64,000 bases of DNA from positions 1 to 64,000 of the forward strand of contig JAEXBA010000050.1 of NCBI GenBank assembly GCA_023457935.1, written 5' to 3'. Position numbers and translations under genes: made by a program. The notes under the pieces were generated by a model. That model saw nothing but the letters and a program-made list of their open reading frames with translations, searched no databases and was not told the DNA's origin. The DNA is from Bacteroidota bacterium (GTDB lineage Bacteria; Bacteroidota; Bacteroidia; Flavobacteriales; Weeksellaceae). Below, in pieces: positions 1 through 7,619 of this stretch (positions within the stretch are counted from its first letter, which is position 1; every line of letters starts with the position of its first letter).

Positions 1-742
1 AGACCTTTTAGAGGCAGGTGTACACTTCGGTCACATGACCCGTAAGTGGAATCCAAATATGGCTCCATACATCTTCATGGAGAAAAACGGTATTCACATC
101 GTAGATTTACATAAAACAGCAGTAAAACTGGACGAAGCTTGTAACGCTTTGGAAAAAATTACTTCTGCAGGTAAAAAAGTTCTTTTCGTAGCAACTAAAA
201 AGCAGGCGAAAGAGATTGTTGCAAAACACGCTTCTGAACTTAATATGCCTTATATCACTGAAAGATGGCCGGGTGGAATGTTGACGAACTTCGTTACAAT
301 CCGTAAAGCTGTTAAGAAAATGAACCACATCGATAAAATGAAGAAAGACGGTACTTTCGAAACTTTATCGAAAAAAGAAAGACTTCAGGTTGACCGTCAG
401 AGAGCAAACCTTGAGAAAAACTTAGGTTCAATTTCTGACATGGTACGTCTTCCTTCAGCTCTTTTCGTAGTTGATATTATGAGCGAGCACATCGCCGTAA
501 CTGAAGCTAAGAAACTGGGTATTCCTGTATTTGCTATCGTAGATACAAACTCTGATCCGCGTAAAGTAGATTACGTTATTCCTGGAAACGACGATGCTTC
601 CAAGTCTATCGATATGATTCTTTCTGTAGTTTCAGATTCTATCAAGGAAGGTCTTTCACAAAGAAAAGCAGACAAAGAAAAATCTAAAGAAGAAGGAGAA
701 AAAGTAACTGCTGATGCAGATACTGATTTCGATGCAGAATAA
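1..742 (+). CDS. rpsB: 30S ribosomal protein S2 (5' end outside window)
   Basis: S2 binds the head and body junction of the small ribosomal subunit. The reading frame is open from base 2 (Asp-Leu-Leu-Glu-Ala-Gly) through the diagnostic GVHFGH, RKWNPNM and IVDLHKT stretches, so only about the first half-dozen codons are missing; the internal ATG at base 35 is not the start. Family landmarks follow: ITERWPGGMLTNF, LPSALFVVDI and GIPVFAIVDTNSDP. The C-terminus ends in an acidic/lysine-rich tail typical of Bacteroidota S2. In most bacteria tsf follows directly on the same strand; here the next genes run in the opposite direction and tsf lies about 14 kb away on the minus strand. A strong hairpin terminator follows. 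Confidence 0.97.
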   Translation, partial: DLLEAGVHFGHMTRKWNPNMAPYIFMEKNGIHIVDLHKTAVKLDEACNALEKITSAGKKVLFVATKKQAKEIVAKHASELNMPYITERWPGGMLTNFVTIRKAVKKMNHIDKMKKDGTFETLSKKERLQVDRQRANLEKNLGSISDMVRLPSALFVVDIMSEHIAVTEAKKLGIPVFAIVDTNSDPRKVDYVIPGNDDASKSIDMILSVVSDSIKEGLSQRKADKEKSKEEGEKVTADADTDFDAE

Positions 743-765
743 TAGATTTTGCTTATCACAAAAAG

Positions 766-796
766 ATCCGGATTGCTCAGCAGTCCGGATTTTTTA
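766..796. terminator. Intrinsic terminator after rpsB, probably bidirectional
   Basis: ATCCGGA (766-772) pairs with TCCGGAT (784-790), with further pairing TGC/GCA inside, followed by a T run. On the minus strand the hairpin is also followed by a T-rich tract, so it can serve the convergent gene ending at 816. Confidence 0.85.
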
Positions 797-815
797 TTTC
801 TGTTATTAGGGAATT

Positions 816-1493
816 TTAATTCGCTGTTGCAGCCGTTTTGTTCTGTTTCACGGCAATATTCTGCGCCGGCGATTTCATTACCGGATTGTTCAGTACAATC
901 ATGAGGTTTTTCTTCAGTGCTTTACGGGAAGAATACTGCACATCACAAACGTTGCTGCTCAGTTCGTAGTCTCCTTTAGTTAATACAATTGTATTTTCGC
1001 CTCGTGACGGTATTGCAAGGTTCGAGAAACTGTCTTTTCCCTGGATTCTCATAATCATATTACAGTCCGAATTGTTCTGAATCAGTACAATCACTTCCTG
1101 TTTATTGATATCCTGATCGAAAAGCGTGTTCAGCAGCTTCACAGTCCTTGCTTTTTGCGCTTCGGAATTTTCCATAACCAACCTGGCAAATTCTTCTGCT
1201 TCGTGGGAATTGGGGCGTTTTACAAAAGCGTTCGGGATTTCCGTTACCAAAGGTCTCGCAGCCATGGGTTTGGCATCTTTCGCACCTTTGGTCCACGCAG
1301 CATTTTTCAGGGCGATGAGTTTCGGTTTCAGAACAGTTCTCCTCGGGTCTTCCGGATGGGCAGACTGCAGGAAAAGCTCAATTTTCTTGATATCTGTGGT
1401 GATAAGGATGTCTTCGTACCTTTCTTTTTTCTTTTTCTGGGCCGCAATACTTATGCTGCACAGGATACTCAGTCCGATGGCAATTTTCTTCAA
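816..1493 (-). CDS. Small secreted protein, DUF6759-like family, copy 1
   Basis: Function unknown. The 225-residue product opens with a signal peptide (MKKIAIGLSILCSISIAAQ). The N-terminal part holds the motif FLQSAHPEDPRR..LKPKL, and the C-terminal half holds NTLFDQD, then a beta-rich domain with two Cys (NNSDC and SNVCD). The same two parts recur in the genes at 2240-3115 and 16049-16624, so this is a local paralog family; I believe databases call it DUF6759, but that name is from memory. The two Cys are conserved in all three copies and may form a periplasmic disulfide. The only plausible start is TTG at 1493, because no ATG precedes the signal peptide. It begins 17 bases after trmB ends and is probably co-transcribed with it. 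Confidence 0.75.
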   Translation of the reverse strand: MKKIAIGLSILCSISIAAQKKKKERYEDILITTDIKKIELFLQSAHPEDPRRTVLKPKLIALKNAAWTKGAKDAKPMAARPLVTEIPNAFVKRPNSHEAEEFARLVMENSEAQKARTVKLLNTLFDQDINKQEVIVLIQNNSDCNMIMRIQGKDSFSNLAIPSRGENTIVLTKGDYELSSNVCDVQYSSRKALKKNLMIVLNNPVMKSPAQNIAVKQNKTAATAN

Positions 1494-1510
1494 ATTAACT
1501 TTCTATTTTT

Positions 1511-2188
1511 TTATTTTATTCTGAACTTAATGTACGTAATGGTTTTTCCTTTTGCCGAAAACAGTTCTTCGTAATAGGTTTTTATTTCTCTTAAAAGTTC
1601 GGTATTCGGATCATACTCCGGAGCGCCGTAAATATCGTGATGCGCCGTAATAATTTCATGTCCGGCTCCCTGAAGTATTCCAAGTGTGTAACCGTGCAGA
1701 AATTCCGAATCGGTCTTCAGATGTATAATGCCGTTCGGTTTCAGTATTTTTTTGTAACGTTCCAGAAAATCCGGATGCGTCATCCTGTGCTTGGTTCTTC
1801 GGTATTTAATCTGAGGATCCGGAAAGGTAATCCAGATTTCATCCACTTCATTTTCTTCAAAGAAACAGTCCACCAGTTCTACCTGTGTTCTCAGAAAAGC
1901 GACGTTACTGATACCGTTCTCTGATGCTTCCTTGGCGCCGAACCAAAAACGGGCTCCTTTGATATCAATTCCGATAAAATTTTTCTCCGGAATTGCCTTA
2001 GCCAATCCTACTGAATATTCTCCTTTCCCGCATCCAAGTTCCAGAACAATCGGATTGTCATTGCGGAAAATGTCTTTCCTCCAGTTGCCTTTAAGTGGAA
2101 AATTATCCAGCGCTTCTTCTCTGGTTGGCTGTATTACGTTTTCTAATATTTTGTTTTCTGCAAATCTTGCTAATTTGTTCTTCCCCAT
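1511..2188 (-). CDS. trmB: tRNA (guanine-N7-)-methyltransferase
   Basis: TrmB makes N7-methylguanosine at position 46 of the tRNA variable loop, using S-adenosylmethionine. The 225 residues carry the SAM-binding VLELGCGKGEYSVGLA motif (about 47-62), the acidic loop FIGIDIKGARFW, the family signature DEIWITFPDPQIK with RRTKHRM, and HLKTDSEF near the C-terminus. Length fits the family. The ATG at 2188 lies 10 bases after a good -7 box. The downstream DUF6759-like gene follows within 17 bases on the same strand. Confidence 0.96.
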   Translation of the reverse strand: MGKNKLARFAENKILENVIQPTREEALDNFPLKGNWRKDIFRNDNPIVLELGCGKGEYSVGLAKAIPEKNFIGIDIKGARFWFGAKEASENGISNVAFLRTQVELVDCFFEENEVDEIWITFPDPQIKYRRTKHRMTHPDFLERYKKILKPNGIIHLKTDSEFLHGYTLGILQGAGHEIITAHHDIYGAPEYDPNTELLREIKTYYEELFSAKGKTITYIKFRIK

Positions 2189-2198
2189 AATTCTTATG

Positions 2199-2206
2199 CA
2201 AAGTTA
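2199..2206 (-). promoter_or_regulatory. -7 box of trmB promoter
   Basis: TAACTTTG on the minus strand matches the Bacteroidota consensus TAnnTTTG. Only 10 bases separate it from the trmB ATG, implying a very short leader. Confidence 0.65.
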
Positions 2207-2239
2207 CTTAATATTGGCATTGAATCTGTAAGGAATTTT

Positions 2240-3115
2240 TTATTGTTTGGGATTTCCAAGTGTTACCATTATGGCTTTGCGAAGAGATTTCTGTGAGGCA
2301 TACTGAGCGCCGCAAACAATACTTGTAAACAGGTAATCTCCTTTCGGAACTACGATCGTATTTTCACTTTTTGAAGCCACTGCAAGGCGGAATTTTGTGT
2401 ATCCGATACCTTCAATTCTTACGATAATATCACAGTCTGAAGTATTTTTGATCAAAACCGTCGTTTCCTTGCTGTTGGGATCGTTGTCAAAAAGTGCATT
2501 AAGAATTTTTACCGTTCTGTTTTTGTGTTCATCGGCTGACATATTCATCAGCATTGCGAATTCTTCTTTTTCTGAATTGATTGCTGCCATATTCTTCGCA
2601 GCGGCTCTTGCAGAAGATGAGGCAGAGCTTCCGCCTGCAGCATTTTTAGCGCGGATGGCGTCTATCGTACTTGTTTTGGATCCTTCCGGCGCTGAAACCA
2701 TAGCTTCGGAGCCCATTTTTACTTCAGTAGCGGCAATAGGAGTGCTGTTTTTTCCGGCTTGAAGCGCAGCGAGTTTTTCCCGCTGATATTTGATCTGTTT
2801 TTCCCTGATCTTCGCGTTCATTTCTTCGAAACTGATCTTGGTGGAAGGGCGTTTCCGCAGAAGCGCCAGTTTTTCCTGCAATGCGGGTACTTTCTGGTCA
2901 TCTTCGTGGGCCGTTTTAAGGTAATTCTTAATCAGGTCCATCAGTCTCGGTTTCAGGACCGCTCTTCGCGGATCATCAGGGTGTGCGTCGCGCAGAAAAG
3001 CATCAATTTCATAAATATTCGTACTCTTGATGATGTTGTCGTAGTTCTTCATCTTCTGCTGGGCAGACAACCCTATAAACATCGAGACAAACATCAGAAT
3101 AAGTATTTTCTTCAT
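2240..3115 (-). CDS. Secreted protein, DUF6759-like family, copy 2
   Basis: Function unknown. This is the longest (291 residues) of the three local paralogs. It has a signal peptide (MKKILILMFVSMFIGLSAQ), the motif FLRDAHPDDPRR..LKPRL, a long middle region rich in Lys, Glu, Ala and Ser (about 75-190) with a likely helical stretch EEMNAKIREKQIKYQREKL, and the C-terminal domain with NALFDND, the Cys pair (TSDCD and VCGAQ) and KGDY. The middle region is absent or shorter in the other copies. ATG at 3115. It has its own promoter with a striking 16-base palindrome in the leader, so it may be regulated separately from trmB. Confidence 0.75.
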   Translation of the reverse strand: MKKILILMFVSMFIGLSAQQKMKNYDNIIKSTNIYEIDAFLRDAHPDDPRRAVLKPRLMDLIKNYLKTAHEDDQKVPALQEKLALLRKRPSTKISFEEMNAKIREKQIKYQREKLAALQAGKNSTPIAATEVKMGSEAMVSAPEGSKTSTIDAIRAKNAAGGSSASSSARAAAKNMAAINSEKEEFAMLMNMSADEHKNRTVKILNALFDNDPNSKETTVLIKNTSDCDIIVRIEGIGYTKFRLAVASKSENTIVVPKGDYLFTSIVCGAQYASQKSLRKAIMVTLGNPKQ

Positions 3116-3144
3116 TTATTTTTTTCTTTTGTGTTATTAAACGT

Positions 3145-3160
3145 GGAAAACCGGTTTTCC
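3145..3160. promoter_or_regulatory. Perfect 16-base palindrome in leader of the 2240-3115 gene
   Basis: GGAAAACCGGTTTTCC is its own reverse complement. It lies 7 bases downstream of the -7 box (3168-3175) and 30 bases before the start codon, where a repressor operator or an RNA hairpin would act. Confidence 0.5.
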
Positions 3161-3167
3161 GTATTAA

Positions 3168-3175
3168 CAAAAATA
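3168..3175 (-). promoter_or_regulatory. -7 box of promoter for the 2240-3115 gene
   Basis: TATTTTTG on the minus strand, a full match to TAnnTTTG, in the gap before the stop of the upstream gene at 3180. Leader about 45-50 bases. Confidence 0.6.
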
Positions 3176-3179
3176 AGAA

Positions 3180-3968
3180 TTATTTTACGACTTGCAGAAG
3201 CTGCGAGTTTTCTAGTCTTTTTCGGTAAATCGGAAGGTATTTTTCCATGTAAATCTGTATAGCGCTGTAGTTTTTGCTTTCAACATAAGGCGTCAGATTA
3301 TCGGAAGTATACACAAACTGCAGAAAATTATCGATGAGGTTTTCAGGAATTTTAAGCTTGAGGAAATACTCTGTTCCGTAGAAATTCCGGATGTTCGCAA
3401 CTGCTTTGTTCATCCTGTCATAAGCATGCAGCCGCTCCTTTTTCTTCCGCTCACCCGAAAGGATGTCGTAAATACTTTCAATGCTGAAAGTAAGTCCGCC
3501 TCCTGCCAGATCAGCAACGGGAAGCTGCGGTGGTGTTCCGTCGCCTTTCGGTTCCGGCAGACCGATCATTTTCTGAAGTTCCATCTTCTTCTCACCGGTT
3601 TTCAGGCTTGCAACATCTCTTTTCAGATTTCCGGTTGGTTTGAAACGGCTGATTAATACTTCCTGAATATCGTAATACGCAATTTTCAGTTCAAAAAAAT
3701 TCTGATTTCCCTGAAGCATTTCCTCCGTTATCTTTATGTCTTTCCTTTCGGTTACAATGGAAGTGAAACGTATGGTTTCCCCTGCTTTCGCTGTAATTCT
3801 GAATTTTCCTGCAAAATCAGACAGCACAGTTTTCTGTGAATTAAGGTTCGTAACATATACCTGATTGAGATACAGTATCGAATTATCTCTTAAAAAAACT
3901 TCACCGGTAAAAATTTGTGCCTCAAACAAAAAGGGAGCCAGCAGCAGTAACAGTACAATTTTCCTCAT
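3180..3968 (-). CDS. Secreted protein with carboxypeptidase-regulatory-like domain
   Basis: The 262-residue product has a signal peptide (MRKIVLLLLLAPFLFEAQ) and then a beta-sandwich resembling the CarboxypepD_reg-like fold (about 20-95): GEVFLRDN, VYVTNLNSQK, DFAGKFRI and AGETIRFTS. This domain is common at the start of Bacteroidota TonB-dependent receptors, but here no plug or barrel follows; residues 100-262 are helical, contain FYGTEYFL and an FLQFVYTSDN stretch, and I do not recognise them. Many flavobacterial proteins of this type are annotated only as carboxypeptidase-like regulatory. The ATG at 3968 follows a -7 box by 8 bases. Role in the envelope is inferred, not shown. Confidence 0.75.
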   Translation of the reverse strand: MRKIVLLLLLAPFLFEAQIFTGEVFLRDNSILYLNQVYVTNLNSQKTVLSDFAGKFRITAKAGETIRFTSIVTERKDIKITEEMLQGNQNFFELKIAYYDIQEVLISRFKPTGNLKRDVASLKTGEKKMELQKMIGLPEPKGDGTPPQLPVADLAGGGLTFSIESIYDILSGERKKKERLHAYDRMNKAVANIRNFYGTEYFLKLKIPENLIDNFLQFVYTSDNLTPYVESKNYSAIQIYMEKYLPIYRKRLENSQLLQVVK

Positions 3969-3976
3969 ATAGCGTG

Positions 3977-3984
3977 CAAAATTA
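3977..3984 (-). promoter_or_regulatory. -7 box of promoter for the 3180-3968 gene
   Basis: TAATTTTG on the minus strand fits TAnnTTTG. It ends 8 bases before the ATG, so the transcript may be nearly leaderless. Confidence 0.55.
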
Positions 3985-4028
3985 ATCGTAAAAGCACATT
4001 ATTTCATCTGTTTGATGAGATTTGGCGG

Positions 4029-4050
4029 TTAAAGTTTGGTTAAACTTTAA
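4029..4050. repeat. 9-base perfect inverted repeat, 4-base spacer
   Basis: TTAAAGTTT (4029-4037) and AAACTTTAA (4042-4050). It lies between the stop of the giant gene (4094, minus strand) and the promoter of the 3180-3968 gene, about 45 bases upstream of that -7 box. No T run follows it on the minus strand, so it is an operator candidate rather than a standard terminator. Confidence 0.4.
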
Positions 4051-4093
4051 AGAAAATATGTTAATGAATGTGAATAACCGGAAAAAGACTCTG

Positions 4094-7000
4094 TTATCGG
4101 TTGAAGTAATCATTGTCGCGGTTCTTCACGAGAATCCAGCCGGTATGCTTAATAATGAGTTCCGAACCGAATTCGCGCCACTGCAGTATGTACCAGTATG
4201 TCGCTGTAGGTACGCTGTGTTTGCCCAGTTTACCGTCCCAGATAAACCGGTTGGAAGGAGTTCCGGTGAACACTTCGGCACCGTAACGGTCAAAGATCCG
4301 GAAAACTACATCCGTTTTGGTCATAAGGTCGGAGTAGTTGATGACATCGTTGAACCCGTCGCCGTTTGGAGTTATGGTATTAATCAGTTTGATTATGGTA
4401 AAATTCTTGGTAACTCTTCCACATTGCAGCGAATCGCGGACGTAAACAGTATAGGCTCCGGTTGAAAGGTTCGGAAAAATATTGCTGGTCTGCCAGATTG
4501 TTCCGTCCAGCGAATATTCGTACGGCGGTGTGCCGCCGGCAACGGTTACTGTTGCAGTGTTGTTTACGGAAATGTCAATAGCAGTAATTTCCGGCGCGGT
4601 TTGTGGGGTTACGTCTACATACTGTTTGAAAATACAGCCGTTAAAAGTGAGTTCAACCCAGTAACTGCCAACAGTTACGCCGGATATTGAAGATGTTGTT
4701 TCGCCGGTGCTCCATAAATATTCATCAAAACCGGATCCTGCATCGAGAACCGTTGTTGCGCTTGGACAAATCTGAACATCCTGCAGGATATCCGATTTCT
4801 TTGGTGTTCTGATTTCAGTGTGCAGGGTTGCCACTGCCGGACACTGTCCGGTTCTTTCAAAACGGACGAAAAAAGTCTGTGTTCCGGTCAGGTTGATCGG
4901 CTGTGCTACAGCATTCTGACCGTTCTGTGCCTCAGGCATAGTGTTGTGGAAAGTTGCAGTAACCAGCGGATCTGTTGTAAACTGAGAGATAAACGCATTA
5001 AGGTTTACAGACATAATACCGTCTGTGTCACTGTCGCATTGGCTGATATTCACAGTATTGCTGAGCAGGGCTATCTTATTTCCGAAAATAAAATTCAGGG
5101 CTTTGATGACCGGCGGACAGCCGTCAGGAGAATTCACACGGATAAAAATTGTTGTGTTGGCAGTAAAAGACCAGTTGAGTGGAAGAGTGTTGGCATTTCC
5201 TGCAGTCGCATCCGCCAGTGTCGGATAATAGCTTACCGTGAAATAAGCAGCGTTGGTAAGAATCTGTGGAGTAATGGTATTTAAATCAATTGGGATAATT
5301 CCGTCAAGATTGTCATCACAGTAGGTCTGATTAAAATCGGCCACTTCAGCCAAAGGAAACAGTCCGAGTGTGATCTGTGCAATACTTTTGCATCCCAGAC
5401 TGTTTTTCACCACAACATAAATAACAGTTCCCGGCGCCGCTGTATAAGCATCTGGGTTTTGAATTTCTGCCGCAGCATTCTCGTTCTGTGCATCGGCAAG
5501 AGTAGGATAATATTGCTGGGTTACCGGCGTTTGGGCAGTTACTACGGCTGCAGTAAGATCAAATACGCCGTTGCCCTGAAGGTTACAGGCGTTCAGAGTC
5601 GTGTTGTTTACTGTGATCGTCTGGATGTTCACGGTTACTGTCACTGTTTCACAGTCTGGGAATTCGCTGTTGTCGCCACAGAAATTATATGAAAACGTGT
5701 CCGTTCCTGTTGTTCCGGGATTGTTGACCACATAGGTAATCTGTCCGGTTGCAGCATCAACAGTAACGGTTCCGAGAGTTGGTTGCGTTACGATATTTAC
5801 GCTAGTGGCTACCGGCGTCTGTGTGCTTGACGAAAACTGAGGCGTAATCGTCTGCGATGTACATACATTATAGCTAGCCGCAGAAAGATCAGTACAGTTC
5901 AGAACCTTGTATTGCGCAGTAATTAACGGCGCACAGCTTCCCATTGTAACCGTCGCAGTATAATAACCGGACTGCGTTGGCGTATAGGTTGGACTGTTGG
6001 CTCCCTGAATTGCGACGCCGTTCAGATTCCACTGGTAGGTGTCATAAATTACTGGATCAACGGTCAGATTGAGGTCAGGTGCGCAGGTTCCGGAAACTGC
6101 CAGAATAACCGGAGTGGTAGGGAAGCCTGCAAAAAAACCACCGTATCCAACAGCGTCACTTCCGGCAGTGATTCCGGCTGTTATGGCCTTGGTAGAGTTC
6201 ACAGTAATATTTCCCGTGACATTCGGAATGCCGTACGTTACCCAGTTTGATGTTCCTGTCATAGGGAACGGGCCGGTTCCTGCCGGTGGGTTTGCGCCGT
6301 TCAACGTTACTGTGGCGCCCGTTTCGGTAATGAGATTCAACTTGGTTGGAATACTGAGGATTCCATTTGGATTATTCGCGGAGATGACTTCATTTTCATC
6401 AATAAAACCCAGCTCATCAATCTGTTTTGGTAAGTAGCAGTTCAGTGCGGGAATAAAATTGAAGCCGCCTGTCGCAGTAGAATTGTCAATACCGGAAAGC
6501 AGCTGATACACATACGCATTCTGAGTGGTACTGATGTAAAGATTATAGTGATTGTTTCCCTGCAACTGATATTTTGTATCAGGAACTACATAGAACTGCC
6601 CGGCATTCAAAGTGGCAGCGGGAAGAGTTTCATTGTTCAGAAAAACCTGTGTATTGTTCTGTGTGGCCACAACCAGTGCGCCTTCCATGTTCAGTCCGAT
6701 GTTTCCGTTTCCTTTTACAAGTGCAAAAGTATTTCCGAGTTGTTCCACGGGAATGGCCTGATCCATCAGTATATCTGAACTCTGCAGTGTGTTAACGGCA
6801 TACTGTCCGTTGAAGTTCCCGTTTGTTACGTTCACGGGCTTGTTGGATGTTATTTTGGCACCTATGAAACCTACAGCATTTACAGCAAGATCGCCACGGC
6901 CGTCAATAATGTAGGACTGCCCTTTGTTTAAGGTGAAAGTAAGTGTCGGATTAGTAGCTCCTGTTGTCCCGTTTGAGAATTCAACTGTCGGACTGTATCC

Positions 7001-7501
7001 GCTTACCGTTACATTGGTGTTATCCTCGGTTGCCAGAATCGAAGTCATAAAATTCAGAATAGGATTCTGGGCAGAAAGTGGAGCCATGGCTGTGTAGAAG
7101 TTGTTTCCGATGGAAGCAATTCCTTTTGATGTTACAATTTCTGCATGCTGAAAAACCGAAAACCGAAGATTGGCATAGAACGGAAAATCTGCTTTTACAT
7201 GCAGTCCTTTTGTGGTTGGTGTAAAAAGGTCGGTCTGAAGTGTGGTAATAATCAGATCCCGCTGAATGTCGAATTTCTGTGGATTTCCCTTGCTGATGGT
7301 TACCGTTCCGATTAAAGTATTGTTATTAAAAATACTTACTGCGAAAGGTGTCGTACGGTTGGTGGAAAGATAAAGGCGCTGGAAAGGACTTGGGTTTCCT
7401 ACACGGTCTACCATCGGCGCAAACCAATGCTCACGGTCAAGCTGCGCTTTCAGAAAAGAGCCGGAAAGAACAATAAGTAAAAGGAGTAAAATTTTCCGCA
7501 T
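4094..7501 (-). CDS. Giant T9SS type B surface protein A (IgGFc-binding-like N-terminus)
   Basis: The 1135-residue product is secreted: signal peptide 1-19 (ending FLKAQ) and a C-terminal gliding-motility-associated/T9SS type B sorting domain (about 1040-1135) with NTITPNGDGFND, FRIFDRYG, WDGK and TYWYILQW. Residues about 20-460 form a domain shared with the next two genes (EHWFAPM, SKGNPQ, ATEDNT, NKGQSYI, VTNGNFN, DILMDQ, VKGNGN) that resembles IgGFc-binding-type N-terminal domains. Middle modules include Ig-like segments, a YPTLADA repeat type, and CDDNLDG and CDSDTDG loops that look like calcium-binding DxDxDG motifs. Probably an exported adhesin or matrix protein; ligand unknown. Own promoter upstream. 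Paralog of the genes at 7620 and 10863. Confidence 0.85.
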   Translation of the reverse strand: MRKILLLLLIVLSGSFLKAQLDREHWFAPMVDRVGNPSPFQRLYLSTNRTTPFAVSIFNNNTLIGTVTISKGNPQKFDIQRDLIITTLQTDLFTPTTKGLHVKADFPFYANLRFSVFQHAEIVTSKGIASIGNNFYTAMAPLSAQNPILNFMTSILATEDNTNVTVSGYSPTVEFSNGTTGATNPTLTFTLNKGQSYIIDGRGDLAVNAVGFIGAKITSNKPVNVTNGNFNGQYAVNTLQSSDILMDQAIPVEQLGNTFALVKGNGNIGLNMEGALVVATQNNTQVFLNNETLPAATLNAGQFYVVPDTKYQLQGNNHYNLYISTTQNAYVYQLLSGIDNSTATGGFNFIPALNCYLPKQIDELGFIDENEVISANNPNGILSIPTKLNLITETGATVTLNGANPPAGTGPFPMTGTSNWVTYGIPNVTGNITVNSTKAITAGITAGSDAVGYGGFFAGFPTTPVILAVSGTCAPDLNLTVDPVIYDTYQWNLNGVAIQGANSPTYTPTQSGYYTATVTMGSCAPLITAQYKVLNCTDLSAASYNVCTSQTITPQFSSSTQTPVATSVNIVTQPTLGTVTVDAATGQITYVVNNPGTTGTDTFSYNFCGDNSEFPDCETVTVTVNIQTITVNNTTLNACNLQGNGVFDLTAAVVTAQTPVTQQYYPTLADAQNENAAAEIQNPDAYTAAPGTVIYVVVKNSLGCKSIAQITLGLFPLAEVADFNQTYCDDNLDGIIPIDLNTITPQILTNAAYFTVSYYPTLADATAGNANTLPLNWSFTANTTIFIRVNSPDGCPPVIKALNFIFGNKIALLSNTVNISQCDSDTDGIMSVNLNAFISQFTTDPLVTATFHNTMPEAQNGQNAVAQPINLTGTQTFFVRFERTGQCPAVATLHTEIRTPKKSDILQDVQICPSATTVLDAGSGFDEYLWSTGETTSSISGVTVGSYWVELTFNGCIFKQYVDVTPQTAPEITAIDISVNNTATVTVAGGTPPYEYSLDGTIWQTSNIFPNLSTGAYTVYVRDSLQCGRVTKNFTIIKLINTITPNGDGFNDVINYSDLMTKTDVVFRIFDRYGAEVFTGTPSNRFIWDGKLGKHSVPTATYWYILQWREFGSELIIKHTGWILVKNRDNDYFNR

Positions 7502-7519
7502 GCCTTTATCGGTTTAGCA

Positions 7520-7527
7520 CAAATTTA
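7520..7527 (-). promoter_or_regulatory. -7 box of promoter for giant protein A
   Basis: TAAATTTG on the minus strand, 18 bases before the ATG at 7501 and downstream of the terminator of the previous gene. Confidence 0.6.
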
Positions 7528-7574
7528 GAAATAAATAGGTAATCAGGACTATCAAAAGCATTTTTTTGAAAAGC

Positions 7575-7602
7575 AAAAACACGGCAAACTGCCGTGTTTT
7601 TG
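7575..7602 (-). terminator. Terminator of giant protein B gene
   Basis: ACACGGCA (7579-7586) pairs perfectly with TGCCGTGT (7590-7597), loop of three, flanked by A and T runs on either side. It lies 18 bases past the stop of the 7620-10703 gene. Confidence 0.85.
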
Positions 7603-7619
7603 TATAGAGAATTATTTGA

